A stretch of DNA of 64,000 nucleotides from Allodiplogaster sudhausi (lineage: Eukaryota; Nematoda; Chromadorea; Rhabditida; Diplogasteridae). Positions 41,309-54,965 of this stretch are shown one piece after another. The stretch spans positions 2,376,501-2,440,500 of the forward strand of contig CALZFC010000043.1 of assembly GCA_945643635.1 (NCBI GenBank), written 5' to 3'. Each line of letters starts with the position of its first letter. Position 1 is the first letter of the stretch. The notes under the pieces were generated by a model, which worked only from the letters and a program-made list of their open reading frames with translations, was not told where the DNA came from and made no database searches. The position numbers and the translations under genes were made by a program.

Positions 41309-42589
41309 CTAGAGTTGGCTGAACCCGAGCATCTTCTTGCGAAGTTTTGTGCGCGCGAGATCTCTGAGTTGGCGACGGGGCTGGAACTGGAGCAGTGGCT
41401 CGACGGGAAGAGAGCGGAAGAACGAGTCGAGGGACGCGTTCTTTGGTCGCTTGCCAAGCGCCGCCGCGGCGGCCGCGGCGTCCTCGTTCCTGAGATACGC
41501 CTCGAGGTCGCCAACCACGGGCTGGATGGGCTGATGGGCGAGGCGGTGGAAGCGGCTGCCGCCCGCGCCAGGCTGCGTCCCGCGCGGAAAGACAGCCATG
41601 GCAGTGGCGGGCGGGGGGCCGATCAGAAAGGACGGCGGGATGCGCACGACGAATTCGTCTCCGTTGCCCGTCTGCACAACGGATGACTCGACTACCGTAT
41701 CCTTGGCATTCGGGGCGGGACTCCCCGACTGCTTCCACTGTCGCATGACATAGTGCACGGCAGAGTGGGCGAGTGCCGCGAGGGACTCGGCTGGATTCCG
41801 AGTGGTTGTCTCCGTTCCTCCCACGGCCGAGATCGCTGCCCGAGGGGAGCCTCTCCGAAGCACTTCCTCAATTGCAGATAGAGCTCGCTCTCCGATCACC
41901 GGCAGGGGCGGTGTCCGCGCGGGGTCTTCCTCTTCTTGTGCTTCTACTTCCTCGGCAATTCGAGATGGAGGCACCATAACGAGTTGCGATGAGAAAGTTT
42001 GCGGCTGGGATGTAGTCGTCGTTTCTGGTGCCACAGTAGTGGGCGCGGTGGTTGTGGTGGATGAGGTGGTGGTGGTGGACGGGAGTGCGTCGGGAAGAGA
42101 GACGAGAAGCTGTTCCTCGACGGGGGGAGGAAGGGCGGGGACGAGCAGAGGCCGCGAAGGGGTCGGCGCGTGCTGGGAGGGCGCGTCGTGCAAGGCGGCA
42201 TCTTCCACCTTCGTGCCTTCCTTCTGTTGTCTGCCCCCGTCCTCGGGGGCCTGAGCCTGCACGAGGTAAACGGGCGCCTCTCCGCTGCCTGTGCCGGAGC
42301 CGGCGGCCGAGCCGGATAGTTTGATGGCTGCGTTTCCGCTCTCCGGCTCGAAGATGTCGATGACGACGGTGCGCACCCCCGAAGAACGCGGCGGCGGCGA
42401 ATCCGACGCGGCAGACGCCGTGGCTGCCGCGTTCAGAGCGCGAGTCTCGCGCACCCGATGAGGATGAGTGAAGACGTCCCCGGAGAAGTCTGGCAGAGCG
42501 CCCGGCGTCAGAACCGAATTTGCTCTCAGGGAACGGCCCCGCTCGGCCACAGCCAACCACAAGCGCATCGGCCCTTTTCCAGAACACAA
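41309..42589 (-). CDS. Long-exon Ala/Pro/Thr-rich protein with PGxLPD motif
   Basis: A single GC-rich open exon of up to 426 codons, by far the longest in the window. Near its start is TPGALPDFSGDVFTHPHRVR followed by ETRALNAA. The same motif is in the neighbouring GYGQ gene. It then has SGVRTVVIDIFEPESG, an acidic/Ala-rich part, a Thr-rich run (STTTTSSTTTTAPTTVAPE) typical of O-glycosylated extracellular linkers, and a C-terminal part VIGERALSAIEEVLRRGSPR, RIPPSFLIGPP, LRDLARTKLRKKMLGFSQL-TAG. The ATG at 42589 (MCSGKGPMRLWLAV..) may be real, or the exon may be spliced onto an upstream signal-peptide exon; I could not decide. GC content is clearly above that of the flanking genes. No known family recognised. 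The C-terminal half with conserved hydrophobic helices could be a folded domain. Confidence 0.65.
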   Translation of the reverse strand: MCSGKGPMRLWLAVAERGRSLRANSVLTPGALPDFSGDVFTHPHRVRETRALNAAATASAASDSPPPRSSGVRTVVIDIFEPESGNAAIKLSGSAAGSGTGSGEAPVYLVQAQAPEDGGRQQKEGTKVEDAALHDAPSQHAPTPSRPLLVPALPPPVEEQLLVSLPDALPSTTTTSSTTTTAPTTVAPETTTTSQPQTFSSQLVMVPPSRIAEEVEAQEEEDPARTPPLPVIGERALSAIEEVLRRGSPRAAISAVGGTETTTRNPAESLAALAHSAVHYVMRQWKQSGSPAPNAKDTVVESSVVQTGNGDEFVVRIPPSFLIGPPPATAMAVFPRGTQPGAGGSRFHRLAHQPIQPVVGDLEAYLRNEDAAAAAAALGKRPKNASLDSFFRSLPVEPLLQFQPRRQLRDLARTKLRKKMLGFSQL

Positions 42590-43482
42590 TTCTTTTCATC
42601 TTTCTCTCTCTGTCGCCCTCTCTCACTCTCTTGCTCTCTCTCTCTCTCTCTCTCGCTCTCTCTCTCTCTTCGCTTCTACTTGCACTTTAACCATCTTTCT
42701 CTCTCGAAAACCTTCCAGGAAAGGGGCCGATGGGAGGAGTTAGAGATGCTAGTTTCAATAAACGGTTAATCAAAAATTGTTCGGCACATGCTACTATTTA
42801 ATTTCATGTCAAAGAGTCGTTTTTGTTGCTTATTTCATATAGCAATAGTTGAATGAAATATTCAGTTAACTAACTGTATTGGGCAAGCGTAGAGGAGAAG
42901 AGGCAGAAGGCGAGGAGAAGTCTGTAAGAATAGTATGATGCAGCACGTATTTTTCAAAGAACTGTTTTGTACAGATAAAAAACATTTAACAAGTAAAAAG
43001 GATGGAAGAATGCAACGAACAGATTCATGGTTGTTGTTGCTGCCGCACTGAAGCTGCTCCCTCAACCATTTCTTGTCATCTTCCTCGCTTTTATACCCAT
43101 TGATGCGCGAGAGATGAGAGAGTGCGCGAAAGTGAAGAGAAGCAGAGAAGGAGAGCACGGCCCGGAATTCCTGGGAAGTGATGAAGCCTGCGCGGCAGCC
43201 TCCAGACGGATCAGACTGTACTTCCCCCTTCGTGTCTGCACCCTCCTTCTCTCGTGCACTCTCTCGCTCTGCGCACAAGTTGAAGATTCTCTTCTAGGAG
43301 AGATACTCTCTGGCATCTCTCGAATTGTCGTGTCTTTTTCTCCACCCTTTGCATTGCCAGGAAGCGAACAGGTATAAGTGCGAGATGAGAGGCGAGAATT
43401 ATGGTGAAGGATGGGGTAGAAAGAGTCAGCTAGAGAGAGAGAAAGAGAAAGTCAGGGAGAGAGAGAAAGAGTGTCAGAGGGA

Positions 43483-43530
<48 letters not shown>

Positions 43531-44630
43531 GAGAGGGAAGGGGATGGGAGAGTGAGGGATGAGATAGAGAAAGATTGTGAGTAGGAAGAAAAAGAAGAGG
43601 AAATTCAGGAGAACGCGTATCTACCAAACGAGTGGCACGGTAGGGATAATAGAGAAGAAGAGAAGTTATAAAAGGAGTACACAGGCAAAGAAGAGGTTGA
43701 GAGAGCAAACAAGGCTCTCCCCATTTCCCTCTCTCTCTATTACTCCATCCATCTCGTTTTCTCTTCTCTCTCATATCTTTCCTGTATCTTTCTCTTCAAA
43801 ACCTCCATCTCTCTCTCTTTCTCTCTCTATCTCTTTCTCTCTCTCTTCTCTACCTCTTTCTTCACAATCTTCTCGACGACAGAGCACGCCGTTTTCACAA
43901 GTTTGAGTCATTGGTAAAGTAATGGCAAGGAAAATCCTTATGCAAAAATAAACAATTAATATATTGTGGAGACGAATTAAGGTGCCTTTCCTGCTTCCTA
44001 AGCAGCTTCATAGGATGTTTACTGATCTTCTGGTTTTTGATATCTGATGGCGAGCCAGAGTTGACTGTTTACTCGGTACTGATACTGGTTCTGCGATGGA
44101 GTAACCATGATGAAGGATCTTTGAGCAGTTGCGATCCACCGTAATTTATGACGAAAAGAGATGCAAAGCTCAAACAATCATATTTTCACTTCTGCTATTT
44201 TCTGCTAAAAGATGAGAGAGCATCATTTTATTGCCACCTTCGTAGATTCAGAGGTACAACTGCAGAAATATGGTTTTGTTGTGAAAATAGATTGCTTATA
44301 AATCTGCTTCTTGAAATCACTCCTTCCCTTAATTATTCACAGTTCTGATCATTTCTTTTTGCTTACCCTTCCTCAATTGGTATTTAGAAGGAAAACAAAG
44401 GAATTGAACACCGGTTGAACCGGGTGAAATTCTCAAAGAATCCTGCATCTTCAAAACTAAGAAAAAAATCCAGGCAGAGACTTCTTACATTCACTTATGT
44501 GCATATATATGTACGTGTGTTAGAGTTAGCACAAGAACAAACAACAACCAGCAGAAGAACTCTACTTCGTTCTCATAATCCTTGAATTTGCTGTTGCTTG
44601 AGAAAATTTGGCTGTAGAACGATATAATAG
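42590..44630. other. Microsatellite-rich region, possible small minus-strand exons
   Basis: About 2 kb. CT tract at 42600-42670, GA tract 43430-43540, CT tracts 43725-43860. A minus-strand frame near 43090-43020 (EEDDKKWLREQLQCGSNNNH) looks coding in composition and could be an upstream exon of the Thr-rich gene, but I could not join it. The rest shows nothing I can support. Confidence 0.35.
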
Positions 44631-45277
44631 TCTGCTTGTACTCTTGCAATTCGAGATTCCATTGATGGTTTTACGTTGACACTTCCTGCTCTCCTTGGAT
44701 TTATATCTACATTATTCTTCCGATTTGTGATGAAGGAATGTGTACATCTCGGAGTGTGCCATCACCACAACTTGCATATCGAATTAATGAAGGTGTGCTT
44801 GTATTGGCAGTGATCTCTGCTTGTTTGTCTTCGTCTTGGAAGAGGGAGAAGATAGAATTAACGAAGCTGTAATGGTTCAGAAGGTATACAATAGTTTTGT
44901 GAAAGAGGGAGTTCCAGAGTTAAAGAGAGCATGAGAGAGAGAAAGAGAGAGATAGAGAGAGAGAGGGCGGAAGGTAGAGAGAGTTAGAAGTTAGGTAAAG
45001 AGCAGGAGATGCAATAAGAGATGCAGATGCGGGGGTGAGGGAAAAAAGCCAACTGATCGGTACATCATCATAATCGCTCTCCGTCAGAAATGATGAAGCG
45101 ATGTTGTACTAACCATTAGCGAAAACAAAATGAAATGTGAGGAGAGATAGAGAGAGAGAGAGAGAGAGACAGAGAGAGTGTGAGAGGGAGAGAGGGAGAA
45201 AGAGAGAAACGAAGGAGAGACAAAGAGAGAGGAGAGGAGAGAAGAGGAAAAAGAAGGAGAGATAGAGTTGGGTGTGA

Positions 45278-45312
<35 letters not shown>

Positions 45313-45410
45313 GTGTGAGAGGGAGAGAGGGAGAAAGAGAGAAACGAAGGAGAGACAAAGAGAGAGGAGAGGAGAGAAGAGGAAAAAGAAGGAGAGATAG
45401 AGTTGGGTGT

Positions 45411-45451
<41 letters not shown>

Positions 45452-46004
45452 AGGCAGAGAGCGGCAATCCACCAGAAAAATGCTCTGCAGGTGATCCTGA
45501 GAGGCGTGGGGAAACTAAGAGTAGAGTCTCACGGAAGAGAGAAGACACAGAGTAGAGAGAAGACAGGTATAGAGAGGGGAAAGAAAATGAGACGGGGAGG
45601 AGACATTAGAGGAAGAAATGACAGGAAAGCGGAAGAGAGTGAGAGAGAGAGAGCGAGTGAGAGAGTGTGTGTGAGAGAGAGAGAGAGATATTGAAGGCGA
45701 TCAAGCATGCCAGCCGGGTTCTTTCAATCTATCACCAGATGGAATTGTCATCCTGGCCGGTCAGGTGGCTATTCATTTCTGCATGAAATATAGACTAAAG
45801 TGCCTAGAACGTATCTCTGATAGCTGCAAACCTTTCGAAATCTCATTCAGAAGGCTGCCATCAGCCTGCACTTGATATTCTATGAATTCGATGTTTTTTC
45901 TTTTATTTTTATCTTTAAATGAACCCATTGGAATAAAAAAACATCGTGTTTAGTGCATTTTGTCCTTTTCTTTTTCTCACTCCCTCTCTGTACCCCTCCT
46001 TCCA

Positions 46005-46036
<32 letters not shown>

Positions 46037-46100
46037 CCTCCCCTTCCCTCTCCATCTCTTTCCCTTGTCTGCTCAAGTGATCATTTTTTGCTCTTCCGCC
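44631..46100. other. Possible + strand exons between GA repeats
   Basis: Short exon-like frames on the + strand: DSIDGFTLTLPALLGFISTL near 44665, CLFVFVLEEGEDRINEAVMV near 44830, and AIKHASRVLSIYHQMELSSW near 45690. Each has a plausible acceptor and donor. They may be 5' exons of the gene ending at 49469, but their phases do not all agree and the GA repeat block lies among them. Confidence 0.35.
45140..45450. repeat. 134-bp GA-rich tandem duplication
   Basis: A unit running from GACAGAGAGAGTGTGAGAGG through AAACGAAGGAGAGACAAAG to GGAGAGATAGAGTTGGGTGT occurs twice, at about 45169-45280 and 45303-45414, offset 134 bp and practically identical. The units are separated and flanked by pure GA runs, which suggests recent unequal exchange or slippage of a large unit. 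Confidence 0.9.
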
Positions 46101-46129
46101 CTTTCCTTGTTCCTCACGCATGTTGAAAG

Positions 46130-48034
46130 AACAGCTGTTGTCCCCAGTGAAGATCCGGCTGGCCGCAACACTCCGGGCGGTGTTTCTACAGAAACGGTGA
46201 AGACGTTTACATAAACACATTCATTTCATTCCTTCTATGTTTACTGCTAATGATGATTAGTGACATAAGTAATTGTGAATAGAAAAGGGCATGACCCGGC
46301 CGCCTCTTCTCCTTCTCCCTCACCGATGACTCCCTGCCAGTCCGAGTCCGAAACAGCGACTCTCACTGCAGACATCGAAGATGAATCGGTATCTTTTTCT
46401 ATCGTCTGTTGTTAGGCAGACTATAGATAAAGTGGGGAAAAGAAGTCATACAGAAAATATCATGTCGAGCCCACCTTTTTTCTTCTATCTTGCTGCCCCT
46501 TCTCCCCCACACAAAAAACATTGTTTGATATATCAAACAATTTCATACAAACAATTTGTTCCAGTTCCGCACCAAAACAATGCTGTTCCATATAGTAAAC
46601 AATCATTGTTTGATGCGCGATTGTTTGGCATATCAAACAATTTGTTTCTACGAAATAGTTTGGCATATCAAACAATCACAGCGCAGCCGCCTTGGCTCCG
46701 CCTCCTTCTGTTTGCGCACCCATTTTTCATGGAATTTTAGCCGTTTTCTTATATTCTCCGAAAAGTTTCGATGCTAATTACCAATCTTTTTCGATATCTA
46801 ATTAGCTAACACTCTGACACACCCTCTCCTACATTCTCTCCGTCTCTCTCTCCCTCTCTGCTATCAGGAATCTCAAACACGACCCACAAACTAGCCAGTT
46901 AATCGTCTTTTGCAGCTATTATTGTCGTTTTCGTTATAAAACAGTTTAAAATGTACGTAAATCGTGAGAACAAAAGCTGCAAAGGTTGAAATACTGGCTA
47001 ACCTGTTTTGTGGAGTCGTGTAGGCGTCACCGTCGTTGTATCTGGAATTAAAATTGAGAATTTTGCTCCCACGCGGACCCGAACGAATACCCCGCGCACC
47101 TCACACCCCAGCCACTACCACCACACTACCCGGTCCAGCGTTCTGAATGTTGAAGAACTTATCCAGATGAAAAGGACGGCGGCCATAGAGAACGTTGAGA
47201 AGAGAATGGAGAGAGAGAGAGGGAGAGACAGAAAGAGGAAAGAGACAGAGTAAGAGAGAGAGAGAGAGAACTCTACGAACTCGGTCTCTCCATCTTTGCC
47301 AATTTTGCTAAGAGCCAAAAGGTTTTTTCGAGAGTTTTACTGCTCAACGTGACTTATGTTGCGTCTCTCTCTATCCTAAATGTTTGTACAGAAAAAGGCG
47401 GGTTTTTTGAGCTATTTAGTGTTTTATAAAAGTAAGTCTCAACGATTAGACATTTAAAAGAAGTTTCCTCATCCGAGGTCTGAGAAGAGAAATGCCCCAG
47501 TTTTTGCGTTTCTTTTGAGAAAATCACCTAGAGAGAGCCCATAAGTTGCTTCTCTCTCTATCCTACATTTTTCTACAGAAAAAGGCGGTTTTTTAAGCTA
47601 TTGAATGTTCTATAACAGTAAGTCTGAACGACATCCGAGGTCTGAGGAGGTCACGTAGACAGGCGCACCTGTGGCGAGAGAGAGAGAGAGAGAGAGAGAG
47701 AAGGAAGGGAGAGAGAGAAGAAAGGGAGAGAGGGAAAGAAAGAAAGAATTAAAGAAAGACAGAAAGAACTATCTTTCTCTTTATAAGTGAACACTGTTCG
47801 TGATGTCAGGAGTTGGCCGTGTGGCAAAAGTTGGATCCCTCGCTTTGTGCGTGTAATCAAACCGCTCAACGTTATTTATCCGCATCTCTTTGTACCTCAT
47901 TAGATCCGCCTTTCTGTGTAGAATCTAATGACATAGAGAGAGAGTGACCTTTCCGTCTCTTTATAGCGATCACAGCAAAAGAAACACACAAACTCACAAA
48001 TCTCAGAAACAGTCGTTTCTGAGATTTGTTAGTT

Positions 48035-48080
<46 letters not shown>

Positions 48081-48193
48081 GAGAGAGAGAGATAGGGAGA
48101 GAGAAGGAGAGAGGGAGCGAGGGAGCGATACACCGAGAGAGAGAGAGAGAGAGAGATAGGGAGAGAGAAGGAGAGAGGGAGCGAGGGAGCGAA

Positions 48194-48249
<56 letters not shown>

Positions 48250-49469
48250 CATATTGATTGATAATTGAGCGCAGAAACGACTGCGTGTGAGATTTGTGAG
48301 TTTTTGTGTTTCTTTTAATCTAAAGAGACGGAAAGGTCACTCTCTCTCTATGTCATTAGATTCTACACAGAAAGGTGGTTCTAGTGAGGTACAGAGAGAC
48401 GCGAATAAGTAAAGTTGAGCGGTTTGATTACACGCACAAATGCGAGGGATCCAACTTTTGCAACACGGCCAATTCCTGGTTCACTTATAAAGAGAAAGAG
48501 AATATGTTGACTAATGGTACCCAATTGAACGGCGTACTGTCGGTTTTTATGAAAAATGAAACGCGCAAAACATGTTGGGAAAACATTGACCACATATGGG
48601 TTTGAACCCTCGTGTCGCTGCTCGACGTTGCCTAACTCGCCAGATCGGACGTGATCACTACTTCGCCATCGCGGCTGCGCTGCGGTTGTTTGATATATCA
48701 AACAATTTCCATGAAACAATCCAAACAATTGCCTCGGACTGGATAGCATGCAAATCGGCAAAACAAATTGTTTGATATGCCAAACAATTTTTTTGAAACA
48801 ATTGTTGTTTCAAACAATTCATAAAACAATCGTGCACCAAACAATGTTGTTTCAAACAATTTTTTTTTGTGTGCCCTCTCGCTCGTTCTCACCCTCTCTC
48901 ATTGCCAGTTCCGCCTCGTTCCATACCGCCCCAGGCAGTCGTCTCCTCAGGATGGCTCCTTCACTTATATTCACGTCGTCGATGGAAGACATCTGGATGG
49001 CAAAGTTCGAGCGTCCTTGCTATGCACTCTTTCTTATTCTTCTTTTCTCTCTCTCCCTCTCTCTCTCTCTCTTTCATCTCTTAAGGGCTTCCTGCAGCAA
49101 CGAGTGGTGGCTGGCCTCTTCGAGATGGCCACGGCTTCGCTTCTCCTCGATCTGCTTGGCCATGTTGAAGCCACGAGTGTGCACAGTTCCCTAAGGTGTG
49201 CCTTGCTTCTTCCCTTGATGCCCTTCCCAGTCCCCCCTTGCAGACCACAGCAGCCCCTCTGGCCGGGAGAGAGCATCCGAGTGGCCGTCGCCCACCCTCG
49301 CTGTCTCGGCCGGCTCTTCTTCTGCCGCATTCGCATCCAGCGGAGACATGTTCTTCTTGCAGAGGGAGAGCACATTGTCATGCTAAGGACGAGAGACGCA
49401 GAGAAGAAGAGACAAGTTGCGGTACTGAAGATCGAAGAGGACGATGAACTGACTGAGACTATCCTCTAG
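46130..49469 (+). CDS. Uncharacterised protein with TE-filled intron
   Basis: I do not recognise the family. Five exons join in phase: ~46130-46204 (AVVPSEDPAGRNTPGG..), ~46279-46388 (a Ser/Pro/Glu-rich stretch, SPSPSPMTPCQSESET..DIEDES), 48909-49004 (FRLVPYRPRQSSPQDGSFTY..VDGRHLDGK), 49086-49195 (GFLQQRVVAGLFEMATASLL..) and 49244-49469 (PQQPLWPGESIRVAVAHPRC..), ending EDDELTETIL-TAG. The last three exons form a globular C-terminal domain of about 145 residues with beta-rich segments. The second intron is 2,520 bp, against a usual 50-120 bp, because it houses the inverted-repeat element at 46508-48873. More 5' exons probably lie in 44.6-46 kb. Confidence 0.6.
46508..48873. mobile_element. Inverted-repeat (foldback) element in intron
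   Basis: About 2.37 kb bounded by CACACAAAAAAC (46508) and its near complement TTTTTTTTGTGTG (to 48873). Both ~200-bp ends are built from copies of an inner palindrome, TTGTTTGATATATCAAACAA and variants (TTGTTTGGCATATCAAACAA). At both inner limits the arms meet GCGCAGCCGC-type sequence (46680 + strand, 48675 complement), so the arms are long terminal inverted repeats. No transposase frame is present. Target duplication: the flanks are pyrimidine-rich (TTCTCCCC and CCCTCTCG) and no clean repeat can be called. A foldback/MITE-like or composite element, fully inside an intron on the + strand gene. Confidence 0.75.
47767..48506. repeat. Large imperfect palindrome with GA core
   Basis: Arms 47767-48013 and 48270-48506 are inverted copies. 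For instance GGCCGTGTGGCAAAAGTTGG on the left answers CCAACTTTTGCAACACGGCC on the right, and GTGACCTTTCCGTCTCTTTA answers GAGACGGAAAGGTCAC. The core of about 255 bp is GA microsatellite with an internal GGGAGCGAGGGAGCGA(T/A)ACACCGA duplication. A small hairpin AATCTCAGAAAC-AGTC-GTTTCTGAGATT sits at the inner end of the left arm. Confidence 0.85.
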
Positions 49470-50002
49470 GTGGACCGAAAATGTCTATATGTGTTATACG
49501 AGCCTTGTCCAGTGTTTCATACATACGTGTACCAAAAAGTTGTCATTATGTATATTTCTGACAAAGAAAAATTATACTCTTTCTTTATATTAATTCTTAA
49601 TCGCTCTTTGACTTTGCTTTTGCCTGACTACCACCGCCAGATTTGCTTTATTTTAACTTAAAAAAACAATCAAACTTTCTTAGTCTAATAGCAAAACACC
49701 ATCTTTTGAAACCTCGTATTGCGGACCGGAGATACTCGATTAAACCAAATTAATGAACATAAAAATTAGCAAAAAAAAAAATAGATAGGAATAATGTGGA
49801 CCCTAGTCGAATGACGAAACGAAAAAAAGGAAAACAAATCAAAACTTCAACCACAAGGAATCGAAACAAAAACAACTATGCCGAAATAACAGAATTCCGT
49901 AGCCTACGTAAAATATACGGGTTCTACGAATAAATACAGTTATACAAATTGGATCGAGGTAAAATTTCATCGTGGCCCCGAGCGAATGAGAGGAATCCTC
50001 CT
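49470..50002. other. Convergent 3' region before ERCC2
   Basis: About 530 bp, AT-rich, between the stop of the + strand gene and the ERCC2 stop on the minus strand. No gene seen. Confidence 0.6.
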
Positions 50003-54588
<4,586 letters not shown>

Positions 54589-54965
54589 GGCTTGACAGGC
54601 GACTGATCACAAGAACCTCGAGCAGCAACACCCTAAAAAATAAAACAGAAAGTCAAACATCCTTTTTATTCTTTATAAAAATCCCCCAGCCAGAAGAGCT
54701 AAATTTCTCTCATTTGAACAACTAGTGCGGACTGACCGATATTTCTGAATAATCGCCATCGTGGCGTGCGAAAGTGGGTGGTGTCTTTACAGGTAAAGAT
54801 GAAAGCTCGCCGTTCTCCCTCACTTATTGCACTCGCCACATTTCGTGCGCACTAGAATATTTTTCACTCTTCTGCAATGGCCTTCGCGATTTGGCGATGA
54901 TTGTGTAGTTTTTGCGTGGCAGTTTTAGAAGGATCTCGTATGCTTTATCTGTGTAGAGCAGGCAG
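54589..54965. promoter_or_regulatory. Likely bidirectional promoter, ERCC2 and + strand gene
   Basis: The two start codons are 377 bp apart in opposite directions. If the ERCC2 5' UTR exon reaches ~54762, only about 200 bp remain for both promoters. No TATA box was seen. The divergent arrangement is the evidence, not a motif. Confidence 0.5.

Noticed and set aside
41315..42626. Several + strand and alternate-frame minus ORFs opposite the long exon
   Set aside because: High GC removes stops in all frames. The chosen minus frame has the motif shared with the neighbouring gene and a sensible C-terminus.
45180..45694. RERERERE / GREGEREK-type frames
   Set aside because: Translation of GA microsatellite and its tandem duplication, not a protein.
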